Counted from the stretch's first letter, positions 28,770-38,084 are shown. The stretch is DNA of 64,000 nucleotides from Heyndrickxia acidicola (GCF_001636425.1 NZ_KV440953.1:2833792-2897791), one strand, 5' to 3'. Notes: generated by a model from the sequence alone, not told the origin. Numbers and translations: made by a program.

Positions 28770-29720
28770 ATGAATCATTTAAAAACTGTCATCCATTGTA
28801 CCCCTTTGACCGTATCATCTGCTATAAACAGAATGACAGGGACAAATGTTTATTTTAAAATGGAAAACCAACAAAAAACCGGGGCATTTAAAATTCGCGG
28901 TGCCAGTTTTAAAGTTGCCAGGCTCTCTGCTGATGAAGCAGCCAAAGGGGTCATCACAGCCTCTGCCGGAAATCATGCACAGGGTGTTGCACTTGCAGCC
29001 TCAAAGCGGGGCATCAAAGCAAAAGTATTTGTTCCAGTCCGCACACCCGATACAAAAATCGAGGCTACCCGGAATTATGGTGCATCTATCGTATTGGCAG
29101 GCGACTCATTTGATGAAGCCTATGAAGCTGCCCGCAAGGAACAAGCGGCAACAGGCATGGTGTTCGTTCATCCATTTGACGACCCTGAAGTCATGGCTGG
29201 ACAAGGCACAATTGCCCTTGAAATGCTTGAGGAACAGCCGTATTTAGACACACTCCTTGTCCCTGTCGGCGGTGGGGGGTTGATTAGCGGGGTTGCCGTC
29301 GCAGCGAAAAACATAAATCCACGCATACGAGTCATTGGCGTTCAGGCACAGGGCGCAAAATCAATGTATGAGCTTTTCCATAACTTAGAGCCTTCTTTTG
29401 GCAAGGTTGCCACTATTGCTGAAGGAATCGCTGTAAAAAAACCAGGTACTCTTGCTCTTAGTGTCATTCGTGAATATGTTGATGACATTGTTACAGTCTC
29501 TGATCACGATATAGCATCCGCTATCATTTATATGCTGGAACGCAAAAAAACACTAATAGAAGGTGCAGGGGCTTCTGCATTTGCTGCACTTCTTGTGCAC
29601 GGCCGCCGGCTTAGAACGAATCATTGCGGAGTTATCGTCAGCGGAGGCAATATGGATATATCAAAAGTAGCGGAAATTCAGCACCTTTCCAGCATGAATC
29701 AAATGCCCTATCTGGCTTAA
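28770..29720 (+). CDS. ilvA: Threonine dehydratase, short (TdcB-like) form, 5' end uncertain
   Basis: This PLP enzyme makes 2-oxobutyrate from threonine, feeding isoleucine synthesis. The visible 316 residues include the PLP lysine in GAFKIRGASFK, the phosphate-binding GGGGLISG, and SGGNMD near the end; there is no C-terminal ACT domain, so feedback control by isoleucine is not expected. The ATG at 28770 has no ribosome binding site. In frame upstream, codons for LTANLINEA extend to 28731 and match the normal helix before HCTPL, while an AGGAG at 28717 is spaced for a TTG at 28732 that is out of frame by one base. The native start may have been lost by a one-base deletion, or an ATT start at 28731 is used. 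Confidence 0.82.
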   Translation: MNHLKTVIHCTPLTVSSAINRMTGTNVYFKMENQQKTGAFKIRGASFKVARLSADEAAKGVITASAGNHAQGVALAASKRGIKAKVFVPVRTPDTKIEATRNYGASIVLAGDSFDEAYEAARKEQAATGMVFVHPFDDPEVMAGQGTIALEMLEEQPYLDTLLVPVGGGGLISGVAVAAKNINPRIRVIGVQAQGAKSMYELFHNLEPSFGKVATIAEGIAVKKPGTLALSVIREYVDDIVTVSDHDIASAIIYMLERKKTLIEGAGASAFAALLVHGRRLRTNHCGVIVSGGNMDISKVAEIQHLSSMNQMPYLA

Positions 29721-29726
29721 CTTCTC

Positions 29727-29755
29727 TCAACGGAGCTTTAATCAAGCTCCGTTGA
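29727..29755 (+). terminator. Hairpin after ilvA
   Basis: A perfect 12 bp stem (TCAACGGAGCTT / AAGCTCCGTTGA) with a five-base loop directly after the ilvA stop. There is no T tract, so it may protect the 3' end or act with the terminator at 29978. Confidence 0.45.
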
Positions 29756-29977
29756 TGATCTGATGATTATTATTGAAAAAGATACCCTGGACTCCTGCAA
29801 AAAATGCATTATGCAAGATTAACCGAGCCCTTTATTTACAGAGCCTTTTCTAAACGTTGCTTTTATTACAAGTATAATTATTGGCTCGGCCTGTAGTCTT
29901 TTGAAATGGCGCAAAGAGATGCTACGAAAACTTTTAAAGTCCCGAACTATTTACCAGCCTTCAATGTTGACACACTT

Positions 29978-30019
29978 AACAAAACACCTGGATTCTTTAC
30001 CGGGTGTTTTGTTACTTTT
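29978..30019 (+). terminator. Terminator closing the ilv-leu region
   Basis: AACAAAACACC / GGTGTTTTGTT stem with a 14-base loop and T-rich tail. The rest of the spacer to mreBH (30020-30391) holds no gene. A TATAAT at 30220-30225 and an ACCCCC at 30099-30104 are the only promoter-like words I see. Confidence 0.75.
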
Positions 30020-30391
30020 AATTGATTATTTAAAATACAACAGAATGATTACATTTTTACAGAACGTTTAAATTTTATTAATTTAAAAAATACCTCCCAC
30101 CCCCTTCTTTTCATTCAGCCCTTATATAACAGTATTCCGTCTTATAATTCTTCTTACTTAACATTTGTAATATAACATTTTGGCATAATTTATCTTCTTA
30201 AATACCCTCAAAAATCTTCTATAATATAGGAAGAATTATTATATAAATGTGTCAAACTTAGTAGAAAATGATCAAAAATTGCGGAATGTTGAATGATAAC
30301 CAGCATTTTTCAATTATTACACAAATAATACACATCAAGAGCCCTTCTCTTGCCGTAAATTCAATTAAAATGTAAAGGAAAGGTGAAATGC

Positions 30392-31396
30392 ATGCTATCA
30401 AGTTCAGAGATTGGTATCGACCTGGGAACTGCAAATATATTAGTCTACACAAAAAGTAAGGGGGTTATTTTAAATGAACCCTCTGTCGTTGCGATTGATA
30501 CAGAATCAAAAAAGGTTCTTGCATTCGGGGCTGAAGCCAAAAATATGATTGGTAAGACACCAGGGAAAATCACAGCCATTCGCCCTTTAAAAAACGGTGT
30601 GATTGCAGATTTTGATATGACAACTGAAATGCTGCGACAAATTATGAAAACAATTAACAAAGGCGGACTAGGCATTAGAAAACCAAATGTCATCGTTTGT
30701 ACTCCTTCCGGGGCCACATCTGTAGAGCGCCGTGCCATTCAGGATGTAGTAAGAAACAGCGGTGCCAAAAATGTCCATTTGATAGAAGAGCCTGTTGCTG
30801 CAGCAATCGGTGCAGATCTTCCAGTTGATGAGCCTGTTGCGAATGTGGTCGTAGATATTGGAGGAGGAACAACCGAAGTAGCTATTATCTCCTATGGAGG
30901 CGTAGTAACATGTAATACTCTTCGCATCGGCGGCGACAAAATGGATGAAGACATTATTCAGCATGTGCGCAAGAATTACAATCTATTAATTGGAGAGCCT
31001 ACTGCAGAAGCCATTAAAATTAATATCGGCCACGCTCTGGTTGATCATCGTGAAGTGACAATGGATGTCCGCGGCCGTGATCTCGTAACAGGACTTCCAA
31101 AGACGATTACGTTAAGCTCACTTGAAATCCAGGAAGCCCTTCGTGAGTCATTGCTCCAAATCTTAGAAACAATCCGTGCAACACTGGAAAACTCACCGGC
31201 AGAATTAAGCGGTGATATTGTAGACCGCGGTGTTATTCTAACTGGTGGAGGCTCTCTTCTTCAGGGAATGCAGGATTGGTTAAGCAAGGAAATTATTGTT
31301 CCTGTGCACCTTGCTCCTAATCCGCTCGAAGCAGTAGTAGTCGGTACAGGCAGATCCCTTCAATTCATTAACCGACTTTCTAGAGTCGCTAAATAA
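30392..31396 (+). CDS. mreBH: Actin-like cell-shape protein MreBH
   Basis: This 334-residue MreB paralogue forms membrane-associated filaments that guide side-wall synthesis and, in B. subtilis, direct the hydrolase LytE. The actin-fold nucleotide motifs are [13 protein letters not shown] (phosphate 1), [13 protein letters not shown] (phosphate 2) and [12 protein letters not shown] (adenosine). Opening [10 protein letters not shown] and overall length match MreBH better than MreB or Mbl. The ATG at 30392 follows AGGAAAGG. Unlike mreB it is not near mreCD. SigI control is known in B. subtilis; here only an isolated ACCCCC is visible upstream. Confidence 0.88.
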   Translation: MLSSSEIGIDLGTANILVYTKSKGVILNEPSVVAIDTESKKVLAFGAEAKNMIGKTPGKITAIRPLKNGVIADFDMTTEMLRQIMKTINKGGLGIRKPNVIVCTPSGATSVERRAIQDVVRNSGAKNVHLIEEPVAAAIGADLPVDEPVANVVVDIGGGTTEVAIISYGGVVTCNTLRIGGDKMDEDIIQHVRKNYNLLIGEPTAEAIKINIGHALVDHREVTMDVRGRDLVTGLPKTITLSSLEIQEALRESLLQILETIRATLENSPAELSGDIVDRGVILTGGGSLLQGMQDWLSKEIIVPVHLAPNPLEAVVVGTGRSLQFINRLSRVAK

Positions 31397-31459
31397 GAAA
31401 AGCGGAAGCGACTTGTTCATCGGCGTACGGATTTCGGAGGCTTCGACTGAGATAAAGGG
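31395..31459 (+). repeat. Dispersed repeat family R1, 5' fragment
   Basis: The left ~65 bp of an R1 unit begins at the mreBH stop codon (AAGCGGAAGCGACTTGTTCA, then CGACTGAGATAAAGG) and is cut off. The rest of the element is absent. Confidence 0.75.
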
Positions 31460-31490
31460 CCTTATAAAATAGAAGAATAATAGATACTTA

Positions 31491-31523
31491 AAAAGTGCAG
31501 GATGATAATTCTGCACTTTTTTT
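31491..31523 (+). terminator. Terminator of mreBH
   Basis: AAAAGTGCAG / CTGCACTTTT stem, ten-base loop, seven T residues. It lies beyond the R1 fragment, about 95 bp after the stop. Confidence 0.8.
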
Positions 31524-31673
31524 ATTAAGATAGAAATCAGTTTCTTTGAGCAGGACATACTCGGTTTGTTAAAATGAGGATAGAGCTTCCACGCTCATTA
31601 TGAATAAACCTGCGCAAAGATTGGCATAGGTTTCAAAAAAAGCTCCCATGGGGCAAAAAAGGGGTTTAAGCGA

Positions 31674-32654
31674 ATGGAGTATGTAAAGCTAGGACGTACT
31701 GGATTGGATGTATCAAGAATTTGTTTAGGCTGCATGAGCTATGGAGACCCGGGACGAGGAAACCACTCGTGGTCCTTGAGCGAAGATGAAAGCCGGCCGT
31801 TTATCAAGAAAGCGCTTGATCTTGGCATCAACTTCTTTGATACCGCCAATGTTTACTCAGCCGGTTCCAGTGAGGAAATTGTGGGACGTGCCTTGCGTGA
31901 TTTCGCCAATCGGGAAGACATTGTTATTGCCACAAAAGTTCATGGTAAGATGAGAAAAGGTCCAAACGGATCTGGTTTATCAAGAAAAGCGATTATGACT
32001 GAGATTGATAACAGCTTGAAAAGACTTGGTACCGATTATGTTGATCTATACCAAATCCATCGCTGGGATCCCTATACTCCAATTGAAGAAACAATGGAGG
32101 CCCTTCATGATGTAGTGAAAGCAGGGAAAGCACGGTATATCGGGGCATCCTCTATGTATGCCTGGCAATTTCTCAAAGCACTGCATGTTGCGGAAAAGAA
32201 TGGCTGGACACGATTTGTCAGCATGCAAAATTATCTTAACCTATTATATAGGGAGGAAGAACGGGAAATGCTTCCTCTATGCAAGGAAGAAGGAATTGCA
32301 GTCATCCCGTGGAGCCCGCTTGCCCGCGGCCGTTTAACAAGAGACTGGGAGGCACAAAGTATCCGTTCGGAAACAGACCAATTTGCCAAGCAGCTTTATA
32401 CCCAAACAGAGGAAGCTGATCGAAAAGTAGTACAACAGGTGGCAAAAATAGCGAAAGAACGCAATGTGCCCCGTGCACAAGTAGCACTTGCATGGGTTTT
32501 ACAAAAAGAACCCGTAACCTCCCCTATCGTTGGTGCAACCAAGATTCATCACCTGGACGATGCTGCAGCTGCACTGAACTTAAAACTTTCGGCAGAAGAA
32601 ATACAGCGTCTGGAAGAAGCCTATGTGCCTCATCCTGTTTTAGGCGGACTTTAA
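31674..32654 (+). CDS. Aldo/keto reductase
   Basis: This 326-residue NADPH-dependent oxidoreductase has an aldo/keto reductase barrel. The catalytic tetrad is visible: Asp and Tyr in NFFDTANVYSAGSSE, Lys in VIATKV, and His in LYQIHRWD. The C-terminal cofactor-binding IVGATKIHHLDDAAAAL also fits. The sequence resembles the YajO/Tas/IolS-like group that reduces small aldehydes or sugars. A GGGG stretch upstream serves as ribosome binding site. It is monocistronic. No pathway can be assigned. Confidence 0.87.
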   Translation: MEYVKLGRTGLDVSRICLGCMSYGDPGRGNHSWSLSEDESRPFIKKALDLGINFFDTANVYSAGSSEEIVGRALRDFANREDIVIATKVHGKMRKGPNGSGLSRKAIMTEIDNSLKRLGTDYVDLYQIHRWDPYTPIEETMEALHDVVKAGKARYIGASSMYAWQFLKALHVAEKNGWTRFVSMQNYLNLLYREEEREMLPLCKEEGIAVIPWSPLARGRLTRDWEAQSIRSETDQFAKQLYTQTEEADRKVVQQVAKIAKERNVPRAQVALAWVLQKEPVTSPIVGATKIHHLDDAAAALNLKLSAEEIQRLEEAYVPHPVLGGL

Positions 32655-32771
32655 TTATATACCATTCTATGAAAGGCTATCCGGTAATCACTGGATGGTC
32701 TTTTCTTTTGCTCCTTTTGACTAAAAGACAACAGTCAACGGCCATACTGTAGGTATTAGGAGGAGTTTTGA

Positions 32772-33017
32772 ATGGATAGTAACCAAATAGAAAATGTTTT
32801 TAATTTTTATGGATATGGACACTTTTACGATCAAATAAAAGGACCTATTGAACTATCTGGAATATTAGAGACTGAAGAAGAGGAACAGCTGGAGCATTTC
32901 TTTGACTCCTTTGACTTTAACGACTATGACCGCCTGCTTTTTGATGAATTCCGTTACTTCTATGCTATCTCTCAAAAGGTATTCTCCCCTCAAAGATATG
33001 AAACCCCGCTTGAATAG
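32772..33017 (+). CDS. Small acidic protein of unknown function
   Basis: I do not recognise this 81-residue protein. It is rich in Glu, Asp, Phe and Tyr (for example TEEEEQLEHFFDSFDFNDYD), with no membrane segment, signal or cysteine. AGGAGG sits well before the ATG and a hairpin follows, so expression is likely. It is convergent with floT. Confidence 0.6.
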   Translation: MDSNQIENVFNFYGYGHFYDQIKGPIELSGILETEEEEQLEHFFDSFDFNDYDRLLFDEFRYFYAISQKVFSPQRYETPLE

Positions 33018-33019
33018 TG

Positions 33020-33060
33020 ATACCTTAATCGCTTTACAGCACCCCTTTAGTGCTGTAAAG
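33020..33060. repeat. R2-like palindrome
   Basis: CTTTACAGCAC-CCCTTTA-GTGCTGTAAAG forms an 11 bp stem. The flanking words resemble those of R2 units (ATCGCTTTAC, GCACTAAAGGGGT) but the GGGGTCWGACCCC core is not present. It may be a decayed copy that now helps end the upstream transcript. Confidence 0.4.
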
Positions 33061-33076
33061 TACATTCTGGACAGCA

Positions 33077-33110
33077 AAAAACGGAAACACGCAGAGTGAT
33101 TTCCGTTTTC
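33077..33110. terminator. Bidirectional terminator before floT 3' end
   Basis: AAAACGGAAA / TTTCCGTTTT stem with A/T tracts on both sides, between two convergent genes. Confidence 0.7.
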
Positions 33111-33120
33111 TTTGTTTATG

Positions 33121-34674
33121 TTAATCCTGAGTTTTTCCGGCTTCTACCGACTCTTTGTCATTTGCGAGTTCGTATCTTAAATGATCAAGGCTGTTCCTTA
33201 CATTATTCTTCCCGGACAAATTGACAAGGAGTTCCTTTACATCGATGCCTGATGAAGCTTTTAATGATTCCTGCAGAGTAGACATTAAGTTAGTCGCATA
33301 GCCTGTTATTTTATTGGCTCCTCCATCTGCTCCGCTTCCTCCTGTGTCTACGACCGTGATCTTATCAATATTGCTTAACGGACTTGCCACCTGCTTTGCA
33401 TATTCAGGAAGCATTTTTAATACCATATCCATGATGGCTGCCTGGCCGAACTGCTCGAAGGCTTCGGCAATTTTTCTTTTTGCCTCGGCTTCTGCAAGAC
33501 CCTTCAAACGTATAATTTCTGCTTCTGATTCCCCTTGTGCACGCTGGGCTTCTGCTTTTGCCTGACCGTCAATCCGCACCTTTTCAGCTTCTGCTTTAGC
33601 CATGGCCTCAATCCGGTATTTATTGGCATCTGTTTCTGCCATTTGCTTCGCTTTTTGCGCAATAGCCGATTGTTCCACTGAATAACGATCAGCATCGGCT
33701 TTTTTCTTGACCTCAGAGTCGTACTGCCTTTCCCGGCGTAAAATCTCTTTTTCTTCCAGCTCGATTTGCTTTTGGCGTTCGATAATCCGAATCTGCATTT
33801 CCTGCTCGGTCACTTCTTGTTTTGAACGCGCGGTTTCCAAATCGTACGCTTGGTCCGCGCGAGCTTTCGCAATATCCTGTTCACGGCGAAATTCTGCAAT
33901 TTTCAACTGGTTCATTTTTTCCGCTTCCGCAATTTCAGTTGCTCTTTCCAGCTCTGCCTTTTTTGCCTCTTTGGATGCTTCCGCACGCTTGATCCGCGTT
34001 TCTTTATCTGCTTCTGCCGTCGCAATATCCGCATCACGCTTTACTTGGGCAATCCTCGGTTTTCCCAGTGACTCAAGATAACCATTCTTGTCCTTGACCT
34101 CTTTAATTGTAAAAGAGACTATAACCAATCCCATCTTCGCCAAGTCCTGTGATGCTACTCTCTGAACCTCCTGCGAAAATTTATCCCTGTTTTTATAGAT
34201 TTCTTCCACTGTCATCGAACCCAAAATAGAACGAAGATGCCCTTCCAGTACCTCTTTTGCTTCATTTTCGCGATCCTGTTTGCTTTTTCCGAGAAATTGT
34301 TCAGCTGCAGTAGCAATTTCTCCGATGGAGCCTCCTATTTTAATAATGGCAATCCCATCTGCCATTACAGGAACTCCCTGTTCGGTATACACTTCTGGTG
34401 TTGTAACTTCAAGCTTGCTTGATAACAGGCTGAGCGGCTGAGCCTGCTGGAAGACAGGCAATACAAAGGTTCCTCCCCCGCGGATAATCTTTATTTTATT
34501 GGAGGATTCATCGACATGGACATTCTTGCCGCCCAAATAGCTTCCTGTTACAATTAGGGCTTCATCAGGACCGGCAGTCCTGTATTTCGAAATAAATACA
34601 CCAATTAACGCAATAATCAAGAAAGCTACAATTGCTACCACTACCCAAATTCCAATCATTCCAGATGTAAACAC
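33121..34674 (-). CDS. floT: Flotillin-like scaffold protein FloT
   Basis: This 517-residue membrane protein organises fluid and ordered membrane domains. It has an N-terminal membrane hairpin (GIWVVVAIVAFLIIALIGVF, about 7-26), an SPFH/PHB domain (about 30-200), then a long coiled coil with Glu-Ala repeats (AEADKETRIKRAEASKEAKK onward, about 205-390) and a C-terminal oligomerisation part. ATG at 34674 follows AAGGGGGAC. It forms an operon with the NfeD-type gene upstream (70 bp gap), and a SigW promoter drives both. The partner yuaI of B. subtilis is absent. Confidence 0.93.
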   Translation of the reverse strand: MFTSGMIGIWVVVAIVAFLIIALIGVFISKYRTAGPDEALIVTGSYLGGKNVHVDESSNKIKIIRGGGTFVLPVFQQAQPLSLLSSKLEVTTPEVYTEQGVPVMADGIAIIKIGGSIGEIATAAEQFLGKSKQDRENEAKEVLEGHLRSILGSMTVEEIYKNRDKFSQEVQRVASQDLAKMGLVIVSFTIKEVKDKNGYLESLGKPRIAQVKRDADIATAEADKETRIKRAEASKEAKKAELERATEIAEAEKMNQLKIAEFRREQDIAKARADQAYDLETARSKQEVTEQEMQIRIIERQKQIELEEKEILRRERQYDSEVKKKADADRYSVEQSAIAQKAKQMAETDANKYRIEAMAKAEAEKVRIDGQAKAEAQRAQGESEAEIIRLKGLAEAEAKRKIAEAFEQFGQAAIMDMVLKMLPEYAKQVASPLSNIDKITVVDTGGSGADGGANKITGYATNLMSTLQESLKASSGIDVKELLVNLSGKNNVRNSLDHLRYELANDKESVEAGKTQD

Positions 34675-34744
34675 TCAATTGTCCCCCTTTACTTGTTTAA
34701 AGCTTGTTTTGTATGTTTACTTCACGGGCACATATTCAAACACT

Positions 34745-35287
34745 TTATAGAACATCATGCAGCTGATGATTTTCATACCGCACAACGTACAATACGCCGC
34801 TGTTCACCTCAATGACCAAAACCTGCATTCCTTCCCCAATGCTTTCATTGCGATAGCTTGCTGCAGGCTTTGCTATTGTCCCGCTGCTGCTCTCCAGAAC
34901 CACTTCTCCAAATCCATTTTCCGGAATGGAAATAATCGTTTTGCCAACTCTTCCTTTTAATGAATCTTCGGTATAGGCAATGGATTCCTCCGCAGAGGAT
35001 AAAGGAATGAGCACAAATACATTTAAGAGGGTATCCAGCAGCAGGGCCAGTAGAATAGAAAAAACGATAATCGTCTGGCTCGATAAAGGTGTTATCATCT
35101 CCATAATGTATCCGCTGGCAGAAAAGAAAGTAAAAAACGCTAAAACCAATGCAGGATGTAGAAAATTCAAAGCCTCCCCTATACCATGAAATACATCTCC
35201 AAATAAGATATAAAGCAGTGTCAGGCTTCCCGAAACCAGTAATACGATCAAGTAAATGGTTTCAATTTGTGTTCCCAGGATCGTCAT
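34745..35287 (-). CDS. nfeD2: NfeD-family membrane protein (YuaF-like)
   Basis: This 180-residue protein has four hydrophobic segments (about 8-28, 39-60, 66-80, 85-105) followed by a cytosolic OB-fold domain (GRVGKTIISIPENGFGEV, then GMQVLVIEVNSGVLYVV), the layout of short NfeD proteins that partner flotillins. I use the ATG at 35285-35287, nine bases after AAGGA; an ATG at 35296 abuts the ribosome binding site and is less likely. It is the first gene of the SigW-driven nfeD2-floT operon. Confidence 0.88.
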   Translation of the reverse strand: MTILGTQIETIYLIVLLVSGSLTLLYILFGDVFHGIGEALNFLHPALVLAFFTFFSASGYIMEMITPLSSQTIIVFSILLALLLDTLLNVFVLIPLSSAEESIAYTEDSLKGRVGKTIISIPENGFGEVVLESSSGTIAKPAASYRNESIGEGMQVLVIEVNSGVLYVVRYENHQLHDVL

Positions 35288-35373
35288 CTCATTCATTCCT
35301 TTGTGTCTAAGCTTTATCATTCATTCATTTAACCGCTTCTTTCTCTTCCTGCTTACTTCATTTTGTATGTTAA

Positions 35374-35399
35374 TACGTATAATTAAATGAAAGGTTTCA
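35374..35399 (-). promoter_or_regulatory. SigW promoter of nfeD2-floT
   Basis: On the minus strand TGAAAC (plus 35394-35399) and CGTA (plus 35374-35377) are separated by exactly 16 bp, matching the SigW consensus TGAAAC-N16-CGTA in every listed base. The B. subtilis yuaF-floT operon is a known SigW target, so envelope stress such as membrane-active compounds should induce it. Confidence 0.9.
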
Positions 35400-35514
35400 A
35401 TTTCTCTGTAAATTTTTTCGAAAAATTCCTTTACTGCAAAAAAACCCTTTTTTTGCTTTCAACCTGTTTTTTAGTACAATACATACTATCAATCCTCTTA
35501 AAAAGGAGAAAGCG

Positions 35515-35601
35515 ATGTTTAAAATTTTTATAGTAGAAGATGAGGGCAGTTTTCGACCTGATGTTTCCTTATCGCAGGGAGGAGGCATAGGAATTCGCTA
35601 G
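35515..35601 (+). pseudogene. Response-regulator gene remnant cut by an R1 repeat
   Basis: A strong ribosome binding site (AAAAAGGAGA) precedes ATG at 35515 and the peptide MFKIFIVEDEG, the standard beginning of an OmpR/LytR-type receiver domain with its acidic pair. At about 35545 the sequence passes into the 3' half of an R1 repeat, and the frame stops at 35601 after 28 codons. No later receiver, output domain or kinase is found. Upstream TACAAT/TACTAT words look like an old -10 region. Confidence 0.6.
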
Positions 35602-35632
35602 CCGATAGGGGTGTAGGCGCTAGAGATAGCCA
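35555..35632 (+). repeat. Dispersed repeat family R1, 3' fragment
   Basis: CCTGATGTTTCCTTATCGCA through GCTAGCCGATAGG and GGCGCTAGAGATAGCC corresponds to the right half of R1, somewhat diverged and with a short internal duplication (GGGGTGTAGG). It overlaps the response-regulator remnant. Confidence 0.65.
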
Positions 35633-35673
35633 GAGACTACATTGGTAAATAATTCATTTAATTCTTCCCTTAA

Positions 35674-35708
35674 AAAAATCACTCCTGTCCCCCTGGAGTG
35701 ATTTTTTT
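35674..35708 (+). terminator. Orphan terminator
   Basis: AAATCACTCC / GGAGTGATTT stem with seven T residues. It has no intact gene upstream and may have ended the transcript of the lost response-regulator system. Confidence 0.7.
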
Positions 35709-35730
35709 ATGGTACCTTTAGAGAAATTTA

Positions 35731-35790
35731 ACACACTAAAGCACAAAAGGGGTCTGACCCCTTTTGCACAATAAAGCATCAAAGCATCGC
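35731..35790. repeat. R2 palindromic repeat
   Basis: GCACAAAAGGGGTC-T-GACCCCTTTTGCAC, then AATAAAGCATCAAAGCATCGC. The core and the trailing TAAAGC..ATCGC words match the other R2 units. Confidence 0.75.
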
Positions 35791-35994
35791 AATAAATATA
35801 AACAATATATAATAATATCTATAAATGTATAGATATAAATTATCTTTAATTATAATACAGTTATATAAACACGGTTTTTATGATTATTTATTAAACATTT
35901 CCCTTTAATGTAAATGACTTTTCGCAAATTTTTCATTATTATTATAATTATCCATTAACCTTATCACTTTTAATAACAAAAGGAGGAGTCACAG

Positions 35995-37407
35995 TTGAGT
36001 ACAAAAGATCCCTTAAACAAAGGTGAACCCGAACATCACCACGGCAATCATTCTGCCGAAAAGCCCATTTGGAAGTTAATGGCCGCTTTTTTAATTCCGC
36101 TGATCCTCAGCAATGCCTTACAGTCAATCGGCCAGCTGGTCGGCAGTATCGTGGTCGGCCGTTCACTTGGTGTAAATGCTTTGGCTGCCCTCTCTGCCTT
36201 CTTTCCTCTGTTTTTTCTGCTCGTTTCCTTTGCTATTGGGGTAGGGTCCGGCAGCTCTATATTGATAGGTCAGGCATTTGGAGCCCGTAATGAAGAACGC
36301 TTGAAAGCCATTGTTGGTACCACCCTCTCCTTCACTTTTTTACTGGGCTTGGTACTTGCAGTGCTGGGGGGGACCTTTACCACAGACCTGCTGCGCCTGA
36401 TCGGCACCCCTGTGAATATTCTTCCGACTAGTGTTCATTATGCACGAATTTTATTTTGGTCTATGCCTTTTATGTTTTTGTATTTTGCGTACACCACATT
36501 CCTTAGGGGTACAGGGGATTCCAAAACGCCTTTCTATTTTCTCATTGTCAGTACGGCGCTTAATCTAATTCTGCTTCCATTGCTCATATTCGGATGGATG
36601 GGCTTTCCGAAGCTAGGTATATACGGCGCCGCATATGCATCTGTGATCTCGACGATTTTGACCTTTATTATTTTAATCTTCTACCTCCGCATAAAGCGCA
36701 ACCCTCTCCAGTTTGATGCATCGGTCCGGAAGCATTTGCGAATGGAGGGCCAGTTGCTCAAGCTTTTACTGAGACTGTCAATTCCTGCAAGCATTAACAT
36801 GATTCTAGTTTCATTATCAGAGATTGCTGTCATCAGTTTTGTTAATCATTACGGATCAGATGCAACTGCAGCCTATGGGGCTGTCAACCAGGTAGCAAGC
36901 TATGTCCAAACACCGGCAATCAGTCTTGGAATCGCGGTCTCTATCTTTGCTGCACAGTCCATTGGTGCCAATCAATTTGATAGGTTAAAAAAGGTTATTC
37001 ATGCAGGAGTGGCTTTAAATTATATTATTGGCGGGGTGCTCATCGTACTTGTCTACCTGTTCTCAAAAGACATTCTTGCGTGGTTTATAACGAACCAGCT
37101 TACCCTTGATATCGCCCAACAGCTTTTAATGATTACTTTATGGAGCTATCTTATCTTTGGAAATACGCAAATCATCGGGGCTACCATGCGGGCGAGCGGT
37201 ACTGTGTTATGGCCAACAATTTTTAGTGTTATCTCCATTTGGCTTGTTGAGGTTCCTATTGCGTATATCCTGTCTTTTCACACCACTCTCGGTATTAAAG
37301 GTATCTGGATTGGTTATCCCGCTGCCTTTATTGTGAGCCTCATGCTGCAATATGGGTATTATCAATGGGTTTGGAAGAAAAAGCGAATTACACGCATGGT
37401 AAGTTAA
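35995..37407 (+). CDS. MATE-family efflux transporter
   Basis: This 470-residue protein has twelve hydrophobic segments in two six-helix halves, as in MATE pumps that export drugs or metabolites in exchange for Na+ or H+. The halves begin PLILSNALQSIGQLVGSIVV and IPASINMILVSLSEIAVISF; the FLRGTGDSKTP and MRASGTVLWPT segments are equivalent positions in each half. The N-terminus is hydrophilic and His-rich (EHHHGNH). Start is TTG (35995) after AGGAGGAG. It is monocistronic with its own terminator. Substrate unknown. Confidence 0.88.
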   Translation: MSTKDPLNKGEPEHHHGNHSAEKPIWKLMAAFLIPLILSNALQSIGQLVGSIVVGRSLGVNALAALSAFFPLFFLLVSFAIGVGSGSSILIGQAFGARNEERLKAIVGTTLSFTFLLGLVLAVLGGTFTTDLLRLIGTPVNILPTSVHYARILFWSMPFMFLYFAYTTFLRGTGDSKTPFYFLIVSTALNLILLPLLIFGWMGFPKLGIYGAAYASVISTILTFIILIFYLRIKRNPLQFDASVRKHLRMEGQLLKLLLRLSIPASINMILVSLSEIAVISFVNHYGSDATAAYGAVNQVASYVQTPAISLGIAVSIFAAQSIGANQFDRLKKVIHAGVALNYIIGGVLIVLVYLFSKDILAWFITNQLTLDIAQQLLMITLWSYLIFGNTQIIGATMRASGTVLWPTIFSVISIWLVEVPIAYILSFHTTLGIKGIWIGYPAAFIVSLMLQYGYYQWVWKKKRITRMVS

Positions 37408-37463
37408 AATTCAGTTCAACTTGCCTCCAGCGATAATCAACCTGCTGGAAAACAGAGAGAAAT

Positions 37464-37506
37464 AAAAAGCCTTTTCCCTAGAATTTAAATAGGGAAAAGG
37501 CTTTTT
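37464..37506 (+). terminator. Terminator of the MATE gene
   Basis: A perfect 17 bp stem (AAAAAGCCTTTTCCCTA and complement) with a nine-base loop and flanking A/T tracts. Confidence 0.85.
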
Positions 37507-37583
37507 CTATCGAATAAGCTTTTATTGGAAATAAAACAATGAATCTGAAGCTCCCCACACTGTATGAGAGGCATCTTCACTCT

Positions 37584-38084
37584 TTAACGATTGTCCACTT
37601 TTTCTGGATACATATCGTGATTCATTAACCTGTGATCCGCCATCTTCTCGTATTTTGTACCTGGCTTTCCATAATTGCAATACGGATCGATGGAAATACC
37701 CCCACGAGGAGTGAACTTACCCCATACTTCAATATAACGGGGGTCAAGCAGCTTAATTAAATCGTTCATAATGATATTTACACAGTCCTCGTGAAAATCG
37801 CCATGATTGCGGAAACTAAATAAATACAGCTTTAAGGACTTGCTTTCCACAATTTTTTGATTTGGGATATAGCTGATATACATTGTCGCAAAGTCAGGCT
37901 GGCTCGTAATTGGACACAGGCTTGTGAATTCCGGACAGTTAAACTTTACAAAGTAGTCCCGCTCAGGATGCATATTATCTACTGATTCCAATACTTCCGG
38001 AGCATATGCAAAAGAATATTGAGTATTTTGATTCCCTAACAATGTTAAATCCTTTAATCCTTCTTTTTCTGTTCTTCCTGCCAT
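37584..38084 (-). CDS. queF: NADPH-dependent preQ0 reductase
   Basis: QueF reduces the nitrile of preQ0 to the amine preQ1, a step to queuosine in tRNA. The 166-residue YkvM-type enzyme has the nucleophile Cys57 and Asp64 in [13 protein letters not shown] and the substrate-binding [15 protein letters not shown] stretch. I use the ATG at 38082-38084 because GAAGGAGGAC lies eight bases before it. A class I preQ1 riboswitch in its leader gives direct product feedback. The upstream synthesis genes queC, queD and queE are not in this window. Confidence 0.95.
   Translation of the reverse strand: MAGRTEKEGLKDLTLLGNQNTQYSFAYAPEVLESVDNMHPERDYFVKFNCPEFTSLCPITSQPDFATMYISYIPNQKIVESKSLKLYLFSFRNHGDFHEDCVNIIMNDLIKLLDPRYIEVWGKFTPRGGISIDPYCNYGKPGTKYEKMADHRLMNHDMYPEKVDNR

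Noticed and set aside
30099-30104. SigI promoter (ACCCCC) for mreBH
   Set aside because: No CGAA-type -10 lies at the required distance, so only the isolated word remains.
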